NCBI RefSeq assembly: GCF_003610695.1
Contig: NZ_RAQH01000001.1
Coordinates: forward strand, 769,599 to 833,598
DNA length: 64,000 nt
Direction: 5' to 3'
From: Epilithonimonas arachidiradicis
GTDB taxonomy: Bacteria; Bacteroidota; Bacteroidia; Flavobacteriales; Weeksellaceae
Shown: one piece after another, positions 1-9,504 of the stretch
Numbering within the stretch: the first letter of the stretch is position 1
Layout of the letters: every line of letters begins with the position of its first letter
Translations under genes and position numbers: made by a program
The notes under the pieces: generated by a model
What the model was told of the DNA's origin: nothing
Databases searched by the model: none
Seen by the model: only the letters and a program-made list of their open reading frames with translations

Positions 1-118
1 TTTTGATCTTGCTGAACTTACTGTAAAAATTGAAGAAGAATTCGGGGTTGACATCTTTGAAGATGGTTTGGTCAATACAATCAACGAAATCTATACAAAA
101 CTTCAATGTTTTTCTTAA
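1..118 (+). CDS. Acyl carrier protein, C-terminal part (cut by window edge)
   Basis: An open frame runs from the window edge (codons from base 2) to TAA at 116-118. It encodes about 38 residues beginning FDLAELTVKIEEEFGV, which is the acidic helix II-III region of acyl carrier proteins. The phosphopantetheine serine motif (DSL) lies upstream of the window and cannot be checked. Its end overlaps the next gene by 13 bp, which suggests translational coupling. The carrier probably holds the acyl group handled by the downstream ligase, reductase and acyltransferase. The ACP assignment rests on the C-terminal third only. Confidence 0.7.
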   Translation, partial: FDLAELTVKIEEEFGVDIFEDGLVNTINEIYTKLQCFS

Positions 119-1320
119 TAGATCAGAATTTTTCTTTGTCTTACGAGGAAATTCTGACAGAAGTCAACACTTCTGATTCATACACAGATTGCTACATTTA
201 CCCGGATTTGAAGTCTTTTTTTCTCAATTGGATTTTTGCATTGGTCAATGAGAAAAATATTGCGTTGATGGATTCTGATATTTCTGAAAAAGAGATCCAG
301 TCAAACGATTTAAAGATTAATCAATTAATCAAAATCGAGAACCCAAAAAAGTTTTCTTCAGTAGAAGAATTGATTAATTCGATTAGATATTCTCAGTCAG
401 AGATCACATTGTTTACTTCGGGAACGACTGGTTTTACTAGAAAATTTACGCATCCTTTGAAAAATCTGATTAGGAAAATTAATGTTTCTGATGAGAGAAA
501 AAATGATGTTTGGGGCTTTGCTTTCAATCCCACTCACGTTGCTGGTGTACAAGTTTTTTTTCAGGCCATATTGAATCAGAATCTTTTGGTTAATGTTTTT
601 CTTGCACCAAAAGATTTTATAATTGATTCGATCAAAAAATACAGCATCACGAATCTTTCATCCACACCAACTTTTTATCGCTTGCTTTTGCCGTTGAAAG
701 AGTCTTTTGATTCAGTTAAAAAAATTACTGTTGGTGGCGAAAAATCTGATGCTTATTTGATTTCTGAAATAGAAAAAGCTTTTCCTAACGCAAGAATCAA
801 CAATGTTTATGGTTCCACAGAAACAGGGCCATTATTTTCTTCTCAGAATGATGAGTTTTTTGTTCAGGAAAAACACATTGGATTGATAAAAGTAGTTGAT
901 GACGAATTATATATCCATAAAGATTTATTCGGCAAAACAGCGCAATTGAATTTGATTGATGATTTTTATGCCACTGGCGATTTGATCGAGTGGATTGATG
1001 ATGAACAAAGAAGATTCCGATTCACATCCAGGAAAAATGAATTAATCAATGTCGGAGGTTACAAAGTGAATCCTTACGAAGTTGAAGACGAATTAACCCA
1101 ACATTCCAATATCCGAAATGTAAGAGTTTATGGAAAGGCCAATGCTGTTTTAGGAAATATCATTTGTTGCGAAATCGAACTGCACCCAAATACCGAATTG
1201 AAGGAAGAAGAAGTTAGATTTTTCTTAAATGGGAAAATTCAGAATTTCAAAATCCCTAGAAAAATAACCTTTGTTGACAAGATAGAATTGACCAGAACCG
1301 GAAAAAAGAAAATAGTATGA
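106..1320 (+). CDS. AMP-dependent acyl ligase (ANL superfamily)
   Basis: A 404-residue adenylate-forming enzyme that would activate a carboxylic acid as acyl-AMP and pass it to a carrier thiol. Visible core motifs are the P-loop SGTTG (105-109), YGSTETG (235-241), ATGD (289-292), the hinge NVGGYKVNPYEVE (315-327) and the C-terminal TRTGK with the likely catalytic Lys400. At 404 aa it is shorter than typical 500-aa acyl-CoA synthetases; the N-terminal subdomain is reduced, as in compact ligases that serve a dedicated ACP. It overlaps the upstream ACP by 13 bp and the downstream SDR by 4 bp (ATGA). The acid substrate cannot be read from sequence. The cluster context suggests surface-glycan acylation, which is inference. 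Confidence 0.88.
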   Translation: MFFLIDQNFSLSYEEILTEVNTSDSYTDCYIYPDLKSFFLNWIFALVNEKNIALMDSDISEKEIQSNDLKINQLIKIENPKKFSSVEELINSIRYSQSEITLFTSGTTGFTRKFTHPLKNLIRKINVSDERKNDVWGFAFNPTHVAGVQVFFQAILNQNLLVNVFLAPKDFIIDSIKKYSITNLSSTPTFYRLLLPLKESFDSVKKITVGGEKSDAYLISEIEKAFPNARINNVYGSTETGPLFSSQNDEFFVQEKHIGLIKVVDDELYIHKDLFGKTAQLNLIDDFYATGDLIEWIDDEQRRFRFTSRKNELINVGGYKVNPYEVEDELTQHSNIRNVRVYGKANAVLGNIICCEIELHPNTELKEEEVRFFLNGKIQNFKIPRKITFVDKIELTRTGKKKIV

Positions 1321-2039
1321 ACGTATTAATAACAGGAGTTTCCAGAGGTGTTGGTTTAGAAATCAGTAAGTTGTTTCTGGAAAATGGACACACGGTTTAT
1401 GGACTCAGCAGAACCGAATCGGAGGAATTAAAAGACCTTGAAAAACAGTATCCGGAAAATTTTTTCTTCAAAACATTCGATTTGTCTAATCCGGAAAATA
1501 TCCAACAAGAAGTTTTCAAAGATTTTGTCAAAAATCAAATTCCAATTCACGTATTAATTAACAATGCAGCGATGGCTTATGATGATATTGTTACGAATCT
1601 TAATTACGAAGATCTGAAAACAATGTTCGATGTCAACTTGTATTCGCCAATGTTTTTGACAAAATATGCCATCAGAAATATGATTTATAACCGGGTTTCC
1701 GGAAGCATCATTCATATTTCTTCGATCAGCGCACACACAGGTTACAAAGGTTTGTCGATGTATGCGGCTTCTAAGGGTGCTTTGCAATCTTTTTCCAAAA
1801 ATATTTCCAGAGAATGGGGCGAACGAGGGATCCGTTCCAATATCGTTGTTCCTGGTTATATGGAAACCGCAATGAATGCAAAACTGACTCAGGATCACAA
1901 AAACAGAATCTTCAAAAGAACCGCATTGAAAAAAGAAACCGATATGCAGTCTGTGGCAGAAACCGTTTTGTTTCTAGCAAGTGAAAAAGCAAAATCGATT
2001 ACTGGACAAGAAATTTTTGTAGATTCCGGAACATTATAA
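1317..2039 (+). CDS. Short-chain dehydrogenase/reductase (FabG-like)
   Basis: A 240-residue classical SDR. It shows the Rossmann motif TGVSRGVG (6-13), NNAA (82-85), structural Asn107, catalytic Ser135/136, and Tyr149-x3-Lys153 (YAASK). The length matches 3-oxoacyl-ACP reductases. The start overlaps the ligase stop in an ATGA junction, so translation is probably coupled. Next to an ACP and an acyl ligase, reduction of a 3-oxoacyl-ACP intermediate is the most economical role. A sugar or other ketone substrate is not excluded. Confidence 0.88.
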   Translation: MNVLITGVSRGVGLEISKLFLENGHTVYGLSRTESEELKDLEKQYPENFFFKTFDLSNPENIQQEVFKDFVKNQIPIHVLINNAAMAYDDIVTNLNYEDLKTMFDVNLYSPMFLTKYAIRNMIYNRVSGSIIHISSISAHTGYKGLSMYAASKGALQSFSKNISREWGERGIRSNIVVPGYMETAMNAKLTQDHKNRIFKRTALKKETDMQSVAETVLFLASEKAKSITGQEIFVDSGTL

Positions 2040-2052
2040 AAAACACAAAACC

Positions 2053-2628
2053 ATGATCAATTTAATATATAAAGCATTGAATATCATTCCGAAAACGATT
2101 GCGAAAATCGAGAAGCTATATTCCTATAGTATTCTCAATTCGCATTCCGGAGTCACACTTCATTCTGATCTTAAAATAGGAAAGGCGACTACTTTTGAGT
2201 TGGATGACAATGCCAAATTCGAGATCGGCAAAAATGTGATTTGGAGAGATCATAATGCCATTAGGATAAGAAACGGAGGAACATTGATTTTCGGAAATAA
2301 TGTAGATCTCAGTCATTATATTTCCATCAATTGTCTAGATAAAATAGAATTGGGCGATGATACCTGCATTGCTGAAGGCTGCAAATTCTATGATCACGAC
2401 CACGCTTTCGATACAAAACCAGAATACATTTGGCACAAAAACAAATTCAATACTGCACCAATCATCATCGGTAAAAATGTGAAAATCTACAGTAATGTTA
2501 CTGTTCTCAAAGGCGTAACAATTGGCGATAACTGTATCATTGGTGCGAATTGCGTTATTTCCAGAAACGTTCCAGCTAATTCCATCATCTTCGGGAAGCA
2601 CGAATTGATGAGGTTGCCTTTGATGTAA
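2053..2628 (+). CDS. Hexapeptide-repeat acyltransferase (left-handed beta-helix)
   Basis: A 191-residue protein of the LbH acyltransferase type. Isoleucine/valine-rich hexapeptide turns run from about residue 35 to 180 (for example IIIGKNVKIYSNVTVLKGVTI and IGDNCIIGANCVI). The His-rich loop FYDHDHAFD sits where sugar O- or N-acetyltransferases carry their catalytic histidine. It starts 13 bp after the SDR stop and ends the cluster. It would move an acetyl or longer acyl group to a sugar; with the ACP/ligase/SDR upstream, an ACP-borne donor is possible. Acceptor and donor are unknown. Confidence 0.85.
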   Translation: MINLIYKALNIIPKTIAKIEKLYSYSILNSHSGVTLHSDLKIGKATTFELDDNAKFEIGKNVIWRDHNAIRIRNGGTLIFGNNVDLSHYISINCLDKIELGDDTCIAEGCKFYDHDHAFDTKPEYIWHKNKFNTAPIIIGKNVKIYSNVTVLKGVTIGDNCIIGANCVISRNVPANSIIFGKHELMRLPLM

Positions 2629-2633
2629 TTTTA

Positions 2634-2713
2634 TTTGGGCAGCTTAATCCGCCTTCCGTTCCCGCTTTTTTCTTTTTTCGCAAAAAAAGAAAAAGAGCTC
2701 CACTCAAGTCGGG
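2634..2713 (+). repeat. Dispersed mosaic repeat, copy A
   Basis: A roughly 80-bp intergenic element with GC-rich ends around an A/T palindrome (stretches of CTTTTTT and AAAAAAG). It is nearly identical to the reverse complement of copy B at 60597-60674. Both begin TTTGGGC, continue with ATCCGCCTTCCGTTCCCGC, and end in GCTCCACTCAAGTCGGG. The match is direct sequence comparison inside this window. Confidence 0.85.
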
Positions 2714-2799
2714 CTGCGAGAGATTCAACATTTTAAAAAATACTTTAGAAAAAAATAAAAATTTTTAAGGTAAAAAAAAATCAGCGTCGTCATATTCAT

Positions 2800-3375
2800 A
2801 TGGAGTCGCTATCTTTACAGCAAATGGCCGAAAAAAAATCTGCATCGATTACGGAAGTCGTAAAAAATTACGGTTCCCAGCTCTTGCGCTTTATCAACTC
2901 TAAAGTGGCAAAGACAGAAGATGCGGAAGATATTCTGCAGGAAGTTTGGTTTCAGACCAGCCGATTGACTAACTTGAACGAGTTAGAAAATGTTGGTGCT
3001 TGGTTGTATTCGGTTACCAGAAACAAAATCATCGATAGTTACAGAAAAAAGAAAAGCGAATCTCTGGAAGATTTTGTCTATCAGGATGAAGACGGCGAAC
3101 TGAATGTGAAAGATATTCTTTTAGCAGATGATAGTAATAATCCGGAACTCGGTGTTTTCAAAGAGATGTTCTGGAATGAGTTGATGAAAGCTTTGGACGA
3201 ACTACCGGAAAAACAAAAACGGGTTTATATCCAAAATGAGCTGGAAGATAAAACGCTACAGGAGATTGCTGACGAAGAAGGCGAAAACATAAAAACAATC
3301 ATTAGTAGAAAATCATATGCAGTAAAACATCTGCGCAAAAGACTGCAAAGTCTTTATGATGATTTGAACGATTAA
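2800..3375 (+). CDS. ECF-type RNA polymerase sigma factor
   Basis: A 191-residue sigma-70 family protein. Region 2 (YGSQLLRFINSKVAKTEDAE, then DILQEVW) lies near residues 25-50, and region 4 (LPEKQKRVYIQNELE, then TLQEIADEEG and a recognition helix) near 135-180. It would direct core RNA polymerase to a small regulon. An alternative start is the ATG at 2824 (MAEKKSAS). A TATCTTTA sequence at 2810-2817, close to the TAnnTTTG box, would favour that shorter form, but no good -33 is visible. The next gene, 64 bp downstream, encodes a small membrane protein that may be its regulatory partner. Confidence 0.9.
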   Translation: MESLSLQQMAEKKSASITEVVKNYGSQLLRFINSKVAKTEDAEDILQEVWFQTSRLTNLNELENVGAWLYSVTRNKIIDSYRKKKSESLEDFVYQDEDGELNVKDILLADDSNNPELGVFKEMFWNELMKALDELPEKQKRVYIQNELEDKTLQEIADEEGENIKTIISRKSYAVKHLRKRLQSLYDDLND

Positions 3376-3439
3376 TATTTAGAATAAAATGAAACGCACT
3401 AGCGTTCCATCTGACAATTAAAATAATATGTAGGTACAG

Positions 3440-3823
3440 ATGAAAAGAAATAAAAAGAAATTTTGGTTAGCTATTCCTTGCATTATTGCAGCGATAGGTT
3501 TATTTGTTTGGTTTTTCCAATGGCTTTGGAATATCCTTTTGCCTGACATTTTAGGTGTGAAAGCAATTAATTATTGGCAATCTCTGGGGATTTTGGTGTT
3601 ATCAAAGATTTTATTCGGAGGATTTAATGGAAAGAAAAAATTTGGGAGACGACATCGTTTTGACGGACAAGATGCTATGAAAGAAAGCTGGAAGCAGAAA
3701 TTCGAAACCCAATTCTGTGGCAGCGAAGAAGAACGTGAAAAGTTCAAAGAGATGTGGAAACAACGATTCGAATCCAAATTCTGCAGACCAGAACAACCTC
3801 GAACAGAAGAAAATAAAGCGTAA
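3440..3823 (+). CDS. Small membrane protein with twin WKQ(K/R)FE repeats
   Basis: A 127-residue protein of no family I recognise. Residues 8-34 are a hydrophobic, Trp/Phe-rich segment and residues 46-62 a second, so a two-helix hairpin is likely. A basic stretch (KKKFGRRHRF) follows. The soluble tail has two copies of a 12-residue unit, ESWKQKFETQFC (82-93) and EMWKQRFESKFC (104-115), spaced 22 residues apart and each ending in Phe-Cys. Its place just after an ECF sigma gene suggests a membrane anchor or anti-sigma role. That is inference; no known anti-sigma domain is visible. Confidence 0.75.
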   Translation: MKRNKKKFWLAIPCIIAAIGLFVWFFQWLWNILLPDILGVKAINYWQSLGILVLSKILFGGFNGKKKFGRRHRFDGQDAMKESWKQKFETQFCGSEEEREKFKEMWKQRFESKFCRPEQPRTEENKA

Positions 3824-3826
3824 AAT

Positions 3827-3854
3827 AAAAGTCTCACAATTTGTGAGACTTTTT
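3827..3854. terminator. Bidirectional rho-independent terminator
   Basis: A near-perfect inverted repeat (AAAAGTCTCACAA / TTGTGAGACTTTT) with A- and T-runs on both sides. It lies between the convergent small membrane protein gene and the aconitase gene and would serve both strands. Confidence 0.85.
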
Positions 3855-3873
3855 ATATCTGTAAAGTAAAGTT

Positions 3874-6144
3874 TTAACTTTCTTTTTCCATTGCTTTGAT
3901 AAGGTTAAGAGCAGAACCAGCTTTGAACCAGGCAATTTGTCCAGCATTATAAGTATGGTTCGTTTTCACAATATCCTTAGTTCCATCAGCGTGAACAAAT
4001 TCCAAAGTCAGTTGTTTACCTGGCGCAAATTGATCTAAATCTAAGAAATTAATTGTATCATCTTCTTGGATTTTATCATAATCTTCTTTGTCTGCAAAGG
4101 TTAATCCAAGCATTCCTTGTTTTTTAAGATTGGTTTCGTGGATTCTGGCAAAAGATTTAACCAAAACCGCTCTTACACCAAGATGTCTTGGTTCCATTGC
4201 AGCGTGTTCTCTGGAAGAACCTTCACCATAATTCTCGTCACCGACAACAATCGTTGGGATTTCTGCCGCTTTATATTGTCTTGCAGAGTCAGGAACTGGT
4301 TTGTACTTGCCATCTAATTCGTTCTTAACATTGTTGGTTTCCATATTGAAGGCGTTCACGGCTCCAATTAACATATTATTGGAAATGTTGTCAAGATGTC
4401 CTCTGTATTTCAACCAAGGTCCAGCCATAGAGATGTGGTCGGTAGTACACTTTCCATAAGCTTTGATTAATAATCTTGCACCAGTAATATTCAATCCGTC
4501 CCAAGCTGGGAAAGCCTCCAGAATTTGCAATCTGTCAGATGTCGGCGATACAATTACCTCTACATTAGAGCCATCTTCTGCAGGAGCAATGTAACCAGGA
4601 TCTTCTACATCAAATCCTAATCTTGGAAGGTCGTCTCCGCTTGGCTGATCTAGCATCACTTCGACACCGTCTTTATTTTTTAATTTATCTGTCAGAGGAT
4701 TGAATCTCAAATCCCCCGCAATCGCCATTGCTGTCACTAATTCCGGAGAACCTACGAAAGCGTAAGTATTAGGATTGCCGTCCGCTCTTTTAGAGAAGTT
4801 TCGGTTGAAGGAATGAACAATCGTGTTTTTTTCTTGTTTCTCAGCACCTTCACGTGCCCATTGTCCGATACAAGGTCCACAAGCATTAGCGAAAACTTTA
4901 CCACCAATCTCATCAAAAGTTTTCAGGAAACCGTCTCTTTCTACCGTAAATCTAACTTGTTCTGAACCTGGCGTGATGGTGTATTCAGCTTTAACTTCAA
5001 GATTTTTTTCTTTAGCTTGTTTCGCCACAGAAGCTGCTCTTGCGATATCTTCATAGGATGAGTTAGTACAAGAACCAATCAATCCGACTTCGATTTTAGT
5101 TGGCCAGCCGTTTTTCTCAGCAATTTCTTTCATTTGCGAGATTGGTGTTGCCAAATCCGGAGTGAAAGGTCCGTTGAGATAAGGCTCTAAAGTGTCAAGA
5201 TTGATCTCAATCACTTCATCATAATATTTTTCCGGATTGGCGTGAACTTCTGGGTCTGCTTTCAGCACATGAGCAATTGAATCAGCCGCATCAGCCAAAT
5301 CTTCTCTGTCAGTTGAACGGAGATATTTGCTCATATTTTGGTCATACTCGAAAATAGAAGTTGTTGCTCCGATTTCCGCACCCATATTACAAATCGTACC
5401 TTTCCCTGTACAAGAAAGCGAATTTGCACCTTCTCCAAAATACTCTACAATAGCACCAGTTCCACCTTTTACGGTAAGAATTCCTGCCACTTTTAAAATA
5501 ATATCTTTTGGAGCAGTCCAACCATTTAATTTTCCCGTTAATTTTACACCAATCATTTTAGGGAATTTAAGTTCCCAAGCCATTCCAGCCATTACGTCCA
5601 CGGCATCAGCGCCACCAACGCCGATAGCCACCATTCCAAGCCCACCAGCGTTTACTGTGTGAGAATCGGTTCCAATCATCATTCCGCCAGGAAAAGCATA
5701 ATTTTCTAAAACAACTTGATGGATAATACCAGCTCCAGCTTTCCAGAAACCAATTCCGTATTTATTAGAAACCGACTGTAGGAATTGATAAACCTCGTTA
5801 TTTTTATTTTCAGCTTCGATTAAATCTTTGGCTGCACCCACTCTTGCCTGAATCAAATGATCAGCGTGAACTGTTGACGGAACCGCAACTTTTTTCTTTC
5901 CAGCCTGCATAAATTGTAAAAGAGCCATTTGGGCTGTTGCATCCTGCATTGCCACTCTATCCGGAGCGAAATCTACATAGGATTCTCCTCTTTTAAATGC
6001 TTCTTTTGCCTGAGATGGAAAAAGGTGAGCGCAAAGAATTTTTTCTGAATAAGTAAGAGGTCTTCCCATAAAAGCTCTTGCTTCGTTTACTCTGCTTTCG
6101 AAATCAGAATAAACTTTTTTGATCATATCCAAGTCAAAAGTCAT
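3874..6144 (-). CDS. acn: Aconitate hydratase (mitochondrial-type)
   Basis: A 756-residue aconitase interconverting citrate and isocitrate in the TCA cycle. The [4Fe-4S] cysteines appear in [10 protein letters not shown] and [11 protein letters not shown]; the C-terminal swivel domain has [16 protein letters not shown] chose the ATG at 6144 ([15 protein letters not shown]), because the in-frame extension to 6213 encodes an atypical leader and the 756-aa form matches the usual Bacteroidota length. An AcnB-type enzyme lies directly upstream on the same strand, separated by a terminator, so the two are probably transcribed independently. Confidence 0.95.
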   Translation of the reverse strand: MTFDLDMIKKVYSDFESRVNEARAFMGRPLTYSEKILCAHLFPSQAKEAFKRGESYVDFAPDRVAMQDATAQMALLQFMQAGKKKVAVPSTVHADHLIQARVGAAKDLIEAENKNNEVYQFLQSVSNKYGIGFWKAGAGIIHQVVLENYAFPGGMMIGTDSHTVNAGGLGMVAIGVGGADAVDVMAGMAWELKFPKMIGVKLTGKLNGWTAPKDIILKVAGILTVKGGTGAIVEYFGEGANSLSCTGKGTICNMGAEIGATTSIFEYDQNMSKYLRSTDREDLADAADSIAHVLKADPEVHANPEKYYDEVIEINLDTLEPYLNGPFTPDLATPISQMKEIAEKNGWPTKIEVGLIGSCTNSSYEDIARAASVAKQAKEKNLEVKAEYTITPGSEQVRFTVERDGFLKTFDEIGGKVFANACGPCIGQWAREGAEKQEKNTIVHSFNRNFSKRADGNPNTYAFVGSPELVTAMAIAGDLRFNPLTDKLKNKDGVEVMLDQPSGDDLPRLGFDVEDPGYIAPAEDGSNVEVIVSPTSDRLQILEAFPAWDGLNITGARLLIKAYGKCTTDHISMAGPWLKYRGHLDNISNNMLIGAVNAFNMETNNVKNELDGKYKPVPDSARQYKAAEIPTIVVGDENYGEGSSREHAAMEPRHLGVRAVLVKSFARIHETNLKKQGMLGLTFADKEDYDKIQEDDTINFLDLDQFAPGKQLTLEFVHADGTKDIVKTNHTYNAGQIAWFKAGSALNLIKAMEKES

Positions 6145-6370
6145 ATTTCGATATTTTTTATTCTTTATTAATTCTACTTCTGATATTGAAGCAGAAAATT
6201 TAAACCAATACAATTCATCAAATTCTATTCCTATACTTGTAGATAAAGGATAAATATGACGAATCGTAATAATATTTTTGAACTATGAAGTTAAGGAAAA
6301 AATAAAATAGTTGATCTTGACCTAAGTTAAAATAATATTAAAGCCATTAAAATAGAAGAATTCTAAACAA

Positions 6371-6406
6371 AAAATGGAAGACTTCTCGCAAAATCTTCCA
6401 TTTTAT
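6371..6406 (-). terminator. Rho-independent terminator after acnB
   Basis: The stem AATGGAAGA / TCTTCCATT encloses a GC-containing loop and is followed by a T-run on the minus strand. It lies just after the acnB stop codon and upstream of the second aconitase gene. Confidence 0.75.
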
Positions 6407-6426
6407 ATTTAAATTTTAGTCAAAAA

Positions 6427-9204
6427 TTAATGACCAACAGTTACCAATTCTTTAATCGATGGAACGAAAGTCGTTAAATCAATTCCTTCCACAGCTTCTT
6501 TGTATTCTTCGATACTTGGGATTCTTCCTTTGATCGCTGATAAAACAACGACCGGAGTCGAAGCCAGTAGAGATTCTCCTTTTTTACGTTCAGAATCTTC
6601 AACAACTCTTCCCTGGAAAAGACGTGTAGAAGTTGCCAAAACAGTATCTCCTTTTTCAGCTTTTTCCTGATTTCCCATACAAAGGTTACAACCAGGACGC
6701 TCAAGGTACATCATATTTTCATACTGTGTACGGGCTTCGCCTTTCGGAGCAGCATCGTTGAATTCAAAACCTGAATATTTCTCTAATAATTCCCAGTCGC
6801 CTTCAGCCTTTAATTCATCAATGATATTATAAGTTGGAGCCGCAACTACTAATGGAGCCTGGAATTCTACTTTACCATTTTGTTTTTCAAGATTTCTCAA
6901 CATCTGAGAAACAATCTTCAAGTCACCCTTGTGAACCATACAAGAACCTACGAAACCAAGGTCAACTTTTTTCTCACCTCCATAGAAAGTAAGGTCTCTG
7001 ATGGTATCGTGCGTATATCTTTTAGAAACATCTTCGTTGTTTACATCTGGATCGGCGATCATCGGTTCAACGATTACGTCAAGATCTACAACTACTTCAG
7101 CATAATATTTTGCATTAGCATCCGGAGTCAAGGCAGGTTTATCACCAGTCCTGATTTCCTCGATTCTCTTGTTTGCTTTGTTAATTAGACCTTGAAGAAC
7201 GTGGTTTTTGTTATCCATTCCTTTGTCAATCATAATCTGGATTCTGCTTTTCGCAATTTCCAATGATTGGATCAAAGTATCATCTTCAGATATACAGATA
7301 GAAGCTTTAGCTTTCATCTCTGCAGTCCAGTCTGTGAATGTAAATGCCTGGTCAGCCGGAAGAGTTCCGATGTGAACCTCGATAATTCTTCCCTGGAAAA
7401 CGTTTTCTCCGTCGAATTGCTTCAACATCTGAGCCTGAGTTGCGTGAACCACATCACGGAAATCCATATGCTCCTTCATTTCGCCTTTGAAAGTCACTTT
7501 TACCGATTCAGGAATCGGCATTGATGCTTCACCTGTTGCCAAAGCTAAAGCTACTGTTCCTGAATCAGCTCCGAAAGCAACCCCTTTAGACATTCTTGTG
7601 TGAGAGTCACCTCCGATGATGATGGCCCATTCGTCAACCGTAATATCGTTAAGAACTTTGTGAATAACGTCTGTCATTGCGTGGTATTCACCTTTCGGGT
7701 CACGAGCTGTGATTACCCCGAAATCGTTCATAAATTTCATTAATTTAGGAATATTAGCCTGCGCTTTTTTATCCCAAACCGAAGCCGTATGACATCCTGA
7801 CTGATAAGCTCCGTCTACGATGGGAGAAATTACCGTTGCAGCCATCGATTCCAATTCCTGAGCAGTCATTAAACCAGTCGTGTCCTGAGATCCAACGATA
7901 TTAACTTCAACTCTAACATCAGAACCTGCGTGTAACAATTTACCTTCAGTAACACCCACTGCATTTCTGTTGAAGATTTTTTCAACGGCAGTCAGGCCTT
8001 GCCCTTCGATAGAAATTTCTTTTGAAGGTGCGAAAACTGTCGGAGCTGTAATTCCTAAAGTTTTAGCAGCAAACGTCTGGATTTTCTTACCAAAAACGAT
8101 AGCATAAGAACCACCAGCTCTGATAAATTCTAATTTTTGTGGAGTAAATGATTTTGAAATGTCTTTCAATTCAGTTTCTCCGTTATATAATTTTTTCTCT
8201 TTCGTATTGATGGTAAGAACAGTTCCTGTAGCAACAGAATATTTTTCTTCCAAAACAATATCTCCATTTTCATTACGAACAGGATGTCCGTTCTCGTCGG
8301 TTTTTTTCACCCAGTTTTGAAGATCGATTCCGATACCTCCGGTTACGTCAACTGTTGTTAAGAAAATCGGAGAAATGCCGTTTGTTCCGGCAACAATCGG
8401 AGCGATGTTTACGAAAGGTACGTAAGGACTTGCTTGTTTTCCTGTCCAAAGCGCCACGTTATTTACACCAGACATACGAGATGAGCCAACTCCCATTGTT
8501 CCTTTTTCAGCGATCAACATTACGCTTGCATCAGGATGTTGAGCCTGAAGCATTCTGATTTCGTCCTGCGCTTCCGGCGTAATCATACATTTTCCGTGCA
8601 ATTCACGGTCTGAACGCGAATGCGCCTGATTTCCCGGAGACAATAAATCGGTAGAAATATCACCTTCACCAGCGATGTAAGTCACAACCTTGATTTCTTC
8701 CGGTACTTCCGGAAGTTTTGTGAAAAACTCTGCTTTTGCATAGCTTTCCAAAATATCTTTAGCGATTTTGCTGCCCAATTCGTATGCTTCTTTCAAACGA
8801 GCTGTGTCGGCATCATATAAGAAGACCTGAGTTTTTAAAACTTCAGCTGCTTGTCTTGCAATGTTTTCGTTATTACCTAATGCCAAATCAAGCAAAACTT
8901 CAATAGAAGGACCGCCTTTCATATGAGACAATAACTCGAATGCGTAAGATGGCGTGATTTCTTCAACGGCAGATTCGCCTAAGATAATTTCTTTTAAAAA
9001 CTTAGCTTTTACACCAGCAGCACTTGTGGTACCAGGTAAGGTGTTATAAATAAAAAACTTAAGAGAGTCTGCTCTGTATTCGTTATTTGTGTCTTTGATT
9101 TGTGAAATGATCTCGCTTAATAAATCAGCGCTATCAATTGGCTTTGGATGAAGCCCTTGGCTTTTTCTTTCTTCAATCTCTTGGATGTAATCCTGATAAT
9201 TCAT
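6427..9204 (-). CDS. acnB: Bifunctional aconitate hydratase 2 / 2-methylisocitrate dehydratase
   Basis: A 925-residue AcnB-type aconitase with an N-terminal HEAT-like helical domain (about 1-160) followed by the swivel domain and the catalytic domains. Iron-sulfur ligands are visible in VGSCMVHKGDL and PGCNLCMGNQ near the C-terminus. AcnB enzymes act in the TCA cycle and can also hydrate 2-methylaconitate in the methylcitrate cycle. Having both AcnB and the mitochondrial-type enzyme side by side is notable, since they are usually regulated differently (stationary/oxidative versus exponential growth in E. coli). Confidence 0.95.
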   Translation of the reverse strand: MNYQDYIQEIEERKSQGLHPKPIDSADLLSEIISQIKDTNNEYRADSLKFFIYNTLPGTTSAAGVKAKFLKEIILGESAVEEITPSYAFELLSHMKGGPSIEVLLDLALGNNENIARQAAEVLKTQVFLYDADTARLKEAYELGSKIAKDILESYAKAEFFTKLPEVPEEIKVVTYIAGEGDISTDLLSPGNQAHSRSDRELHGKCMITPEAQDEIRMLQAQHPDASVMLIAEKGTMGVGSSRMSGVNNVALWTGKQASPYVPFVNIAPIVAGTNGISPIFLTTVDVTGGIGIDLQNWVKKTDENGHPVRNENGDIVLEEKYSVATGTVLTINTKEKKLYNGETELKDISKSFTPQKLEFIRAGGSYAIVFGKKIQTFAAKTLGITAPTVFAPSKEISIEGQGLTAVEKIFNRNAVGVTEGKLLHAGSDVRVEVNIVGSQDTTGLMTAQELESMAATVISPIVDGAYQSGCHTASVWDKKAQANIPKLMKFMNDFGVITARDPKGEYHAMTDVIHKVLNDITVDEWAIIIGGDSHTRMSKGVAFGADSGTVALALATGEASMPIPESVKVTFKGEMKEHMDFRDVVHATQAQMLKQFDGENVFQGRIIEVHIGTLPADQAFTFTDWTAEMKAKASICISEDDTLIQSLEIAKSRIQIMIDKGMDNKNHVLQGLINKANKRIEEIRTGDKPALTPDANAKYYAEVVVDLDVIVEPMIADPDVNNEDVSKRYTHDTIRDLTFYGGEKKVDLGFVGSCMVHKGDLKIVSQMLRNLEKQNGKVEFQAPLVVAAPTYNIIDELKAEGDWELLEKYSGFEFNDAAPKGEARTQYENMMYLERPGCNLCMGNQEKAEKGDTVLATSTRLFQGRVVEDSERKKGESLLASTPVVVLSAIKGRIPSIEEYKEAVEGIDLTTFVPSIKELVTVGH

Positions 9205-9504
9205 AATAATAGAAGTCTTTTCATTCTTTAATTTAGAAGATTTGTTACTATGTGAAAGATTCGGATAGTAACAAAATCTATGTGTAGTGAGATAGTTTTC
9301 AGATTTTTATTTCAAATAATTACTGATTCTATCTATGAAATTTAATTTCTTATTAAATTCGCCCAAATTTACGAAATTCTGAGCTTTTTTAAGAATAGAA
9401 TAATTTAGATTAAAAATAAATTAGATGTATTTTGTCTATTATTTTATATTTTTATCATAATAATTTTTATTTTGAGAATCAGAAATAGATGAAATTATAT
9501 TGTT
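9205..9504. promoter_or_regulatory. AT-rich intergenic region with putative acnB promoter
   Basis: This 300-bp gap between divergent genes contains no ORF I would defend. On the minus strand a TAAATTTG box (plus 9364-9371) matches the Bacteroidota -7 consensus, but no TTG lies 17-23 bp upstream of it. If used, it gives acnB an unusually long leader of about 150 nt. Nothing else structured is apparent. Confidence 0.4.

Noticed and set aside
1554..1898. 114-aa ORF antisense to the SDR gene
   Set aside because: The SDR frame carries all catalytic motifs; this frame has none.
6145..6213. 23-codon extension of aconitase
   Set aside because: The family length and N-terminus match the start at 6144.
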